Part shown: piece by piece, positions 8,448-13,423 of the stretch
How the letters are laid out: each line of letters starts with the position of its first letter
Numbering within the stretch: the first letter of the stretch is position 1
Translations under genes and position numbers: made by a program
The notes under the pieces: model-generated
What the model was told of the DNA's origin: nothing
What the model saw: the letters and a program-made list of their open reading frames with translations, nothing else
The model's database searches: none
Assembly (NCBI RefSeq): GCF_051488665.1
Contig: NZ_JBPSEG010000022.1
Location: forward strand, 1-13,961
Source of the DNA: Melioribacter sp051488665
GTDB taxonomy: Bacteria; Bacteroidota; Ignavibacteria; Ignavibacteriales; Melioribacteraceae
Direction of reading: 5' to 3'
Length of the DNA stretch: 13,961 nt

Positions 8448-8519
8448 GGCTAACGACCAAGCACACCTGCCGCTATGGAGTGCCGCAGAATAGCAGTCAG
8501 GTGGAGCGTCTTGTTAGCT
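8448..8519 (-). repeat. attC site (integron recombination site)
   Basis: On the minus strand the 72-bp element begins with AGCTAAC (R'', 8519-8513) and ends with GTTAGCC (R', 8454-8448). GCTAAC and GTTAGC are perfectly complementary. Inside, CACCTG pairs with CAGGTG and CTGCTAT pairs with ATAGCGG with one mismatch, leaving a loop rich in GCGG/CACTCC. Core sites, long imperfect stem and length all match the attC pattern. This is one of the two clearest sites in the window. Confidence 0.78.
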
Positions 8520-8523
8520 GTAT

Positions 8524-9384
8524 TTAATGTTCTTTTCTTGCTATCCATTGTGTATGTTCTCTTGAAAAGGCATTCTCCGTGTCTAATACAAAATTCGACA
8601 AATCTTCTTCTGTATTTATATTCACCGCTCCTGCTTTAATTATACTTATTTCATACGCAGCTAATGAATAGGCAGATGAAAAATCTTGAAATTTTTTTAC
8701 ATGTATCCATGTTAAAATACCTCCTGAAGCAACCGCTAAAACCTCTGGTGGCCAATATTTAAATTCAGGCCATGCTATTCTGCATAAAACAAAAATAGCA
8801 GCAAAAGTTTGTAATATTATCATTAACTTGAACCATTTTGTCCTACTTTTTGAGTTTTCTTTAGCTCTTTTTGAATACCATTTAAGTTGATCTTCAACTC
8901 TATTTTTTAAGTAAAAATCAAACCTCTCTTTAACGCTCATATTACGAATTTCTTTCATTTTTTCAGTTATCTGATGATGTTGTGTTAGAACTTTACTTAA
9001 TTCTAACAGTAAATTTTTATTTTGATTTATAATATCTTTTAGAATTTCCAGAAATCTTCTTTCAGCCCCTGTAGAATCAAAGGGTTCGGCCCTCATTATA
9101 AACTTCCATGTTATTGTTCTAACTGATTCTGCTATCGCTCTTGCATTATACCAAATTTCATTATTTTTCTTTATTAAAATAAATATATTAGTAGCTATGG
9201 TAGCCAAGAAGAGGAATGCTGCAATTATTGCAAATGTCTTTGAATTTATCCCATAAAGTGACATAATTGACGCCGTTAATAAAAGCATTAAATAACATGT
9301 AATTGATAAATAATAATTCTTTTGAGCTCTCAACGAGACCTCATCCGCATCTCTGAACAATGCTGGATAATCTTCTTTATTCAT
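8524..9384 (-). CDS. SLATT-family membrane protein, probable effector
   Basis: This 286-residue protein has two pairs of transmembrane segments, about 24-45 plus 50-71 and 185-203 plus 213-227. They are separated by a long helical cytoplasmic region. Characteristic SLATT signatures are visible: WYNARAIAESVRTITWKFIMRAEPF (78-102) after the first pair, and NAFSREHTQWIARKE (271-285) at the C-terminus. It resembles double-SLATT proteins (SLATT_3 plus SLATT_1 domains). SLATT proteins accompany nucleotide second-messenger enzymes and are predicted to act as pore-forming or membrane-disrupting effectors of abortive infection. As the last gene after the TIR gene, it is the natural candidate to respond to a TIR-made signal. 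The stop is four bases from the attC, so the gene closes the cassette. Membrane topology was read by eye. Confidence 0.8.
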   Translation of the reverse strand: MNKEDYPALFRDADEVSLRAQKNYYLSITCYLMLLLTASIMSLYGINSKTFAIIAAFLFLATIATNIFILIKKNNEIWYNARAIAESVRTITWKFIMRAEPFDSTGAERRFLEILKDIINQNKNLLLELSKVLTQHHQITEKMKEIRNMSVKERFDFYLKNRVEDQLKWYSKRAKENSKSRTKWFKLMIILQTFAAIFVLCRIAWPEFKYWPPEVLAVASGGILTWIHVKKFQDFSSAYSLAAYEISIIKAGAVNINTEEDLSNFVLDTENAFSREHTQWIARKEH

Positions 9385-9396
9385 AATAGTTGTTTT

Positions 9397-9867
9397 CTAT
9401 AACAAATTACTCAATTTCTTCCATTTAACAATTTTGATTTTGTTGTTCTTTATATAATCAGGTATTGCGGGAGGCGGGAAGTCTCCTTTATGCACAGCAA
9501 CAACTGTTTTACCCATTTTTAAACTTTGTTCAACTTCCCAATTTACCCATTTACTGTTTACAGTGTTATTAGAAAGATATACTACTGTTACCGAAACCTT
9601 CTCAATTTTTTCCTTGATTTTTCTACGTATGTAACCGGCATTTTTACTGTCAAACGGCTCTTTCACCGAATAATCGGAAAATTCCAAGTCACTTTTTTCA
9701 TTTTTTGATTGCGCTCTCAATAAATTAACTTCGTTAATATCTTCATAAGCAAAGCTTATAAATACATTTCGTTTTGTTTTTAGCCCTTCCTTAAGTTTTT
9801 CTTTAGTTTTGTTTTCAAGACTTTTTAAGTCTCTTAGTGGCAAACTATATCCTCCTCCTCCGCCCAT
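9397..9867 (-). CDS. ThsB-like TIR-domain protein with a penta-glycine N-terminus
   Basis: This 156-residue protein consists of a glycine-rich, charged N-terminal tail (1-33) and a TIR-like domain of the ThsB/DUF1863 type. NVFISFAYED (34-43) is the first strand, VTVVYLSNNTVNSKWVNWE (93-111) holds the putative catalytic Glu111, and TVVAVH (121-126) is a core strand. ThsB-type TIRs in Thoeris defence make cyclic ADP-ribose-like signals from NAD+. The start is well supported: GGAGGG lies seven bases upstream, and translation gives Met-Gly-Gly-Gly-Gly-Gly-Tyr-Ser, so Met removal would expose a free glycine. The gene is 15 bases after the QueC-like stop and just ahead of the SLATT gene. It takes the place a CD-NTase would have in a type IV CBASS operon. 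NAD+-derived signalling is inferred. Confidence 0.8.
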   Translation of the reverse strand: MGGGGGYSLPLRDLKSLENKTKEKLKEGLKTKRNVFISFAYEDINEVNLLRAQSKNEKSDLEFSDYSVKEPFDSKNAGYIRRKIKEKIEKVSVTVVYLSNNTVNSKWVNWEVEQSLKMGKTVVAVHKGDFPPPAIPDYIKNNKIKIVKWKKLSNLL

Positions 9868-9880
9868 TGTTATCCCTCCA
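9867..9880 (-). promoter_or_regulatory. Strong ribosome binding site that fixes the TIR start
   Basis: GGAGGG lies seven bases before the ATG of the TIR gene (minus strand: atGGAGGGataacaATG). It supports translation of the short Met-Gly5 N-terminus rather than a downstream start. The other genes of the operon have weaker or no clear Shine-Dalgarno and rely on overlaps. Confidence 0.6.
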
Positions 9881-9882
9881 TT

Positions 9883-10464
9883 TTAAAAATTGAATTCTTC
9901 GCATGAAATACACTTCCCACAGGGTTTATGCCTCCCTGAATGGCATGAATATGTTCCATTTATTCCTTTTATTTTAGCTAGATTGATCACATCTTTTTTG
10001 AACAAGTCCATTAACGGTGCAACAACATTTATTTTCTGTCCAAAAGAAATTTCAATTATTCTTTCCGCTTCATATAAAAACCTATTTGTTTGATCGGGGA
10101 AAATATGAGTATATTCGTTTAATAAACCAATACAAACAGCATGAGCATTCTTTTTTATTGCGAAAGCAGCACCAATAATTAAGAAAATTAAATTTCTCCC
10201 AGGCAAAAAAGCCTCTTTTTTAATATCAAAATTAATATTAGTTATTCCAGAAGGAATGATTTTTCCAAATCCAGAAATATCAACTTTTGTGGGTGTAGGT
10301 AAATCATATTTATTATGGATTTTTTGACAAGCTTCCCACTCTTTCTCCGCAGCTAATTGTCCATAGTCTATAAATAATGGATACTGCTTCTGACCATTTT
10401 CTTTTGCTAAAATAGCCATTAAGCTAGAATCAAGTCCACCAGATACTAATGTAACAATACTCAT
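9883..10464 (-). CDS. QueC-like (7-cyano-7-deazaguanine synthase-family) enzyme, Cap9-like
   Basis: QueC uses ATP to convert 7-carboxy-7-deazaguanine to preQ0. This 193-residue protein keeps the N-type ATP pyrophosphatase P-loop SGGLDSS (8-14), DYGQ (33-36), PGRN (88-91), the PDxxxxF segment (PDQTNRF, 123-129) and the zinc cluster Cys174, Cys182, Cys185, Cys188. It is shorter than housekeeping QueC (about 220-230 residues), mainly at the C-terminus, and has SGGLDS where QueC usually has SGGQDS. No QueD, QueE or FolE gene is nearby, so it is not part of a queuosine biosynthesis operon. Type IV CBASS encodes a specialised QueC-like protein (Cap9); as I recall, it has been reported to attach a deazaguanine group to the N-terminal glycine of the CD-NTase. 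The next gene here begins Met-Gly5. The start overlaps the upstream stop (ATGA). Confidence 0.85.
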   Translation of the reverse strand: MSIVTLVSGGLDSSLMAILAKENGQKQYPLFIDYGQLAAEKEWEACQKIHNKYDLPTPTKVDISGFGKIIPSGITNINFDIKKEAFLPGRNLIFLIIGAAFAIKKNAHAVCIGLLNEYTHIFPDQTNRFLYEAERIIEISFGQKINVVAPLMDLFKKDVINLAKIKGINGTYSCHSGRHKPCGKCISCEEFNF

Positions 10465-11162
10465 GAGAATCTATCCTTTTTATAAACTCTCATTACAATC
10501 CATATTGCTTGATCTAATATAGATAATGAGTGCTCAAAATGTTTGACGGAATCTATAAACAATTTTTCGAATGTCTCATAAGTACTCAAATTACTAATAT
10601 GTATTTTATTGTTTTTAATTACACCTCTTAACCGCATATAATCGATAATGTGTCGATCCAACACGGCGAAATCATTTGTGTAACCTATATTTCTTAAAAA
10701 ATGACTTGACTGTTTTGGACCAAATCCTTTTACAATTTCTATTAATTTTTTCCTTAATTCTTTTGCATCATAACCTACATTTAACATTCTTTTTAAATTT
10801 CCCCATTTATTAAAAATATTCCATATTGAAACACTTATATAGTTAGCCTTCGAAATGTAAAATCGATATTTTAATGTATGATTAAATGATTCATGAGATA
10901 TTGGTTCCGATAAACTCTTTCTAATAAAATACTCATATTCATTTTTAGAAAATAGCTCAGTTGGATTATTTAACAGATTCTTTATCCTTAATTTCCGTGC
11001 AGCGTAATAGGCCGTTTCAAAATCGACCTGACTGCCTAATATAGACAGAACTAACTCAAACATTAAATCTTCATCACTCATTGAATTCCAATATTTGGGT
11101 CTAACCTTTATTTCTAATTCACTACAAATATATTCAATTGTGTTGTCTATAACTTCAAGCAC
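10461..11162 (-). CDS. OGG-like HhH-GPD DNA glycosylase/lyase-family protein
   Basis: The 233-residue protein has a helix-hairpin-helix GPD core most like archaeal-type 8-oxoguanine glycosylase (Ogg2). The diagnostic segment is IVKGFGPKQSSHFLRNIGY (residues 143-161) followed by AVLDRHI (166-172). By family analogy Lys150 would be the Schiff-base nucleophile and Asp169 the catalytic Asp, and both are present, so the protein looks active. An OGG-like gene (Cap11) is one of the three ancillary genes of type IV CBASS. Next to a TGT-like and a QueC-like gene this points to deazaguanine chemistry rather than general DNA repair. I chose the GTG start at 11162-11160 because it lies two bases after the TGT stop. 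The TGA stop overlaps the next ATG (ATGA), giving tight coupling. Confidence 0.8.
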   Translation of the reverse strand: MLEVIDNTIEYICSELEIKVRPKYWNSMSDEDLMFELVLSILGSQVDFETAYYAARKLRIKNLLNNPTELFSKNEYEYFIRKSLSEPISHESFNHTLKYRFYISKANYISVSIWNIFNKWGNLKRMLNVGYDAKELRKKLIEIVKGFGPKQSSHFLRNIGYTNDFAVLDRHIIDYMRLRGVIKNNKIHISNLSTYETFEKLFIDSVKHFEHSLSILDQAIWIVMRVYKKDRFS

Positions 11163-11164
11163 AA

Positions 11165-12085
11165 TCAGAGCCCTATCTTTTTCTTTAAATCCAGATAGAA
11201 ATCTTTTGAGATATACTTTTCTATCATATCACTAAGCATATTTTCTTTTATTTTGTTCTGAATTTCATCCATCCAAATTTTGTAAAAAGAAAGGTTATGA
11301 GCGAGTAGTCGCACAAAATAATCTAAATTTTTACCTTTAGCATAGTCACTTTGATTCGTAAAAAAGTCTAAATGTTGCCAATGATGCAAGGTTGCACTAT
11401 TGTAATCTACTACTGTTTGGCACCAATCTAATCCATCAAAAGAGTCTGCACCACATAGCGAATATATTAAAATTGAAATCGGATTACCTGTTCCTAAAAT
11501 ATGAAGATGTTGATATTGTTCCAATGATTTAAGTTTCATACGAATTTTTGATATATTAATTGCAACTTCATAAATCCCAAATCCAAGTTCACGCTCTGGA
11601 ATAGCTATAAAATCAGGTTTTAACTCTTTGGCTATCTCATAACAAATATCAACAAAAAGTTCTGGAGACTCGGAATGAAGAATAATTGAGATGTCATTAT
11701 AATTACTGTAATGCTGAACAATGTCATCAATCAAATTATATGGATTTTCGGTATTAATTATATAATCATCAAAATTAAATTTTATATGGACCTCATATTT
11801 TTCTAGTATTTCTTTGAATTCTCTTTCTGTCCATGAAGGATCATTTTTCCATGTTTTTTCATAAATTCCTGAGTCGAGCATTATTATTTGAGATTGATCG
11901 GTCGCCCTTTGAAATAAATTATTAAATTCATTCCTATTATAAATATGGTAAATATCATAAGCGGAAATAAGAAATTGTGGAAAGTCGAATGAAATAACTA
12001 ATTTCAACAAATCGGTCCATTTTAACTTTGTTTTTGCTACACTCGAAATTGATGGGAAAAACAGTGGGAATAAAGTATCATTCAT
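11165..12085 (-). CDS. TGT-like (tRNA-guanine transglycosylase fold) protein of a type IV CBASS-like set
   Basis: This 306-residue protein shows the landmarks of the TGT barrel. MLDSGIYE (residues 69-76) corresponds to the SDSGGFQ strand whose Asp is the general base in TGTs. PDFIAIPERELG (157-168) matches the LGG.S.GE region. HILGTGNP (195-202) matches the 'MGVGTP' strand. GADSFDGLDW (212-221) matches the segment holding the nucleophilic Asp. No CxCxxC zinc motif typical of bacterial TGT is visible, so tRNA queuosine insertion is unlikely. Stand-alone TGT paralogues act on other substrates, for example DpdA on DNA, and a TGT-like protein (Cap10) is an ancillary component of type IV CBASS. 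It is first in the operon. Its TGA stop is two bases from the next GTG start, so translation is probably coupled. The substrate cannot be told from sequence. Confidence 0.8.
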   Translation of the reverse strand: MNDTLFPLFFPSISSVAKTKLKWTDLLKLVISFDFPQFLISAYDIYHIYNRNEFNNLFQRATDQSQIIMLDSGIYEKTWKNDPSWTEREFKEILEKYEVHIKFNFDDYIINTENPYNLIDDIVQHYSNYNDISIILHSESPELFVDICYEIAKELKPDFIAIPERELGFGIYEVAINISKIRMKLKSLEQYQHLHILGTGNPISILIYSLCGADSFDGLDWCQTVVDYNSATLHHWQHLDFFTNQSDYAKGKNLDYFVRLLAHNLSFYKIWMDEIQNKIKENMLSDMIEKYISKDFYLDLKKKIGL

Positions 12086-12118
12086 TTCAATTCTATCCTA
12101 TATTTTTACAAATGTTTT

Positions 12119-12227
12119 AGATAACTTGCCGGAAATTCCGTAGCACCGACTTTGGGTAACCCAAAAACTTGATGCTGACTTGAAAAACCGCACAGCCCCT
12201 GCGGTCAGAGTTGTGCCATGGTTATAT
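12119..12227 (-). repeat. attC-like site upstream of the TGT/OGG/QueC/TIR/SLATT operon
   Basis: On the minus strand the element starts with an R''-like ATATAAC (12227-12221) and ends with an R'-like GTTATCT (12125-12119), giving 109 bp, within the usual attC size range. Internal hairpins include TTTGGGTAACCCAAA (about 12151-12165) and CCGC...GCGG (12188-12204), and GCAC/GTGC arms can pair across the element. The stem near the core sites is imperfect. The R' start of the next cassette (TTATCT) is complementary, with one mismatch, to the R'' box AGCTAAC at the far end of the operon, which supports the boundary. Confidence 0.5.
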
Positions 12228-12737
12228 TGCATTTTTATCTATCAATTTTAACATTACTTGAAGAACATATTTAGCATCTTCTTCAATAATTTCATATTGA
12301 TGTTTATTTTCAATGACTGCTTTAAAATCTACAGTTTCTTCATCAAGAGGTTTCCTAAAATGAATAACTGAATTTCTTATTTTTTTCGCTTTCATAAGAT
12401 TTTGATATTCTATATTGGATAGCCATCCAAGGATCTTTGCTTCATCTAAAATTTTTGAAATATTAGCTCTTTCTAAATCGTTTCTTCCAGAAGCAAAACA
12501 TAAAGCTGTTAAGGTATGTTCTATAAATGAAAATCCTAATACAATTGCTGCCAAAAATTGAGCATATACAAAACAATATCTCGTTTCTTCAAATAAATAT
12601 TTTTCAATTGAACCACCATGAAAAATAAAATATTCTTTTGAAGGCGTATTAGAAATTAACCATTCTAATCTTTTAATTCTTTCATCTTTGCAGACAGAAT
12701 CTTCATTTACTATCTTGTCTTTAACACTTTGTTCCAT
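12222..12737 (-). CDS. HEPN-like hypothetical protein with an RxxxxH motif
   Basis: This 171-residue, largely alpha-helical protein carries RNSVIH at residues 121-126 in the context KKIRNSVIHFRKP. That matches the R-x(4-6)-H motif of HEPN domains, often RNase or RNA-binding proteins and common as toxins in defence islands. A hydrophobic helix at about 58-80 (FVYAQFLAAIVLGFSFIEHTLTAL) fits the first helices of the HEPN bundle better than a membrane span, since charged residues occur near it. The family call is from motif and helix pattern only and a specific subfamily is not assigned. The TAA stop lies inside the R''-like box (ATATAAC) of the following attC-like element, the tight packing expected inside a gene cassette. 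No obvious antitoxin partner is adjacent. Confidence 0.5.
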   Translation of the reverse strand: MEQSVKDKIVNEDSVCKDERIKRLEWLISNTPSKEYFIFHGGSIEKYLFEETRYCFVYAQFLAAIVLGFSFIEHTLTALCFASGRNDLERANISKILDEAKILGWLSNIEYQNLMKAKKIRNSVIHFRKPLDEETVDFKAVIENKHQYEIIEEDAKYVLQVMLKLIDKNAI

Positions 12738-12854
12738 AAGCGATTACTCTTTCTAAAATTTAATTAAATAAATCATAAAATCCAGTGCAATAATATGTTG
12801 CGCAAACGTTATCTATAACTTCATAAGATTTTTTGTATAATAACTTAAAGATAT
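12738..12854 (-). other. Intergenic spacer with a partial attC-like arm
   Basis: On the minus strand this spacer contains AGATAACGTTTGCGCAAC and then TGCACTGGATTTT. The second block repeats part of the arm of the hairpin at 13342-13410 (TGCACTGGATTTTTAC). A matching second arm and GTT core are not visible, so this could be half of a decayed attC. No promoter or gene is evident. Confidence 0.25.
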
Positions 12855-13319
12855 CTATTCATCATCTTCAAACGGAAGAATTTCTTCTAATGATTTTGGA
12901 AAATCAACTCCATATTTTATAGATAGTTTTGCTAAAGTAATACCAAATATTGCTCGTAATTCACCCAAAGCTATCATTTCGTCTTTAATCATGTGCCGCC
13001 TTCTTTGCTCAATACCTACTGAATCTAGAAATTTTCTGCAAGCAGCACGGAGTAGCTTTAAATCTGATAGCAAATCCGAATTTTCATCTAGCTTTAATAT
13101 TTCATCAGTTAGATATTTTCTTATATCTAAAACTGATTGGTTAACATGATAAGGCATTTCCATGTGAAACGGATAAAACAATACTCTCTTGTCTTCTAAA
13201 AACAGAAATAACTTTCTGACCACATCTCGTTCGCTCTCTGTTGGATTCCATGAAATTCCAAATACTGGGGTTGAAATACCACTTAATTTCTTTAATATTT
13301 TCTTGAATGAAATATTCAT
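12855..13319 (-). CDS. DUF6650-like hypothetical protein
   Basis: This 154-residue soluble protein has no signal peptide or membrane segment. Its N-terminal region reads LSGISTPVFGISWNP, followed by ESERDVVRKLFLFLEDKRVL and, later, RAACRKFLD at about residues 91-99. I recognise this order (GISTP..GISWNP, then a SerGluArg-Asp helix, then RAACRKFLD) as that of small bacterial proteins grouped as DUF6650, which have no known function. The C-terminus is acidic (EEILPFEDDE). The gene stands alone between two attC-like spacers, as a single-gene cassette would. The ATG is preceded at a short distance by AAAAAAGGAAAC, a usable Shine-Dalgarno. No activity should be assigned. Confidence 0.6.
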   Translation of the reverse strand: MNISFKKILKKLSGISTPVFGISWNPTESERDVVRKLFLFLEDKRVLFYPFHMEMPYHVNQSVLDIRKYLTDEILKLDENSDLLSDLKLLRAACRKFLDSVGIEQRRRHMIKDEMIALGELRAIFGITLAKLSIKYGVDFPKSLEEILPFEDDE

Positions 13320-13341
13320 TAGGTTTCCTTTTTTATCAATA

Positions 13342-13410
13342 TTGCGCTAGAGCTCACTGGTTTTTACAAAGCGCAGCGGAGTAAAAATCCAGTGCAGTGA
13401 TTTGTCATCT
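13342..13410 (-). repeat. Degenerate attC-like hairpin
   Basis: A near-perfect stem pairs 13355-13367 (CACTGGTTTTTAC) with 13381-13394 (GTAAAAATCCAGTG), leaving one extra base in the second arm and a GC-rich loop. The single extruded base and the CTCCGCTGCGCTTTG-type loop (minus strand) are typical of attC sites. The outer core sites are poor: no clean AAC/GTT pair is present, only GACAAAT on the minus strand. It may be a decayed attC between the DUF2971-like and DUF6650-like genes, or a rho-independent-like hairpin without a T-tract. Confidence 0.35.
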
Positions 13411-13423
13411 GTTTTCTCGTTCT

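Larger units (their letters stand above)
7327..8453 (-). mobile_element. Integron gene cassette with DUF6884 and GIY-YIG genes
   Basis: The 1127-bp unit begins (minus strand) with TTAGCCTGCAC just after the core G and ends at the G of GTTATAT. The 12-base block GTGCAGGCTAAC at 8443-8454 is the perfect inverse of GTTAGCCTGCAC at 7374-7385. Hence the start of the cassette is complementary to its own R'' and adjoining bases, the hallmark of an intact cassette end pair. Base composition is visibly richer in G+C than in all neighbours, which suggests that it came from another genome. Confidence 0.7.
8454..12124 (-). mobile_element. Putative integron gene cassette carrying the five-gene defence-like operon
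   Basis: The 3671-bp unit runs from the TTATCT that follows the upstream attC-like site to the G of GTTAGCC in the downstream attC. The five genes fill it almost completely: only 39 bases precede the first ATG, and 4 bases separate the last stop from the R'' box. The cassette start (GTTATCT including the preceding G) pairs with its own R'' (AGCTAAC) at six of seven positions, as expected if the unit once existed as a circle. A five-gene cassette is much larger than usual. No recognisable integrase is in view, so mobility is inferred. Confidence 0.5.

Noticed and set aside
7374..8454. 12-bp inverted repeats as ends of a transposon or MITE
   Set aside because: The repeats coincide with the R boxes of two attC sites, there is no target duplication, and no transposase is inside; cassette ends explain them better.
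8524..9867. Canonical Thoeris (ThsA + ThsB)
   Set aside because: There is a ThsB-like TIR, but no Sir2/SLOG ThsA, macro-domain or caspase-like effector; the partner is a SLATT membrane protein.
8524..12085. Queuosine or archaeosine biosynthesis operon (because of QueC and TGT)
   Set aside because: No QueD, QueE, FolE, QueF or QueA/QueG partner is present, the TGT-like protein lacks the bacterial zinc motif, and the companions are a DNA glycosylase, a TIR and a SLATT protein.
8524..12085. Canonical type IV CBASS
   Set aside because: None of the proteins in the operon shows the GS...D-x-D/E nucleotidyltransferase signature of a CD-NTase.
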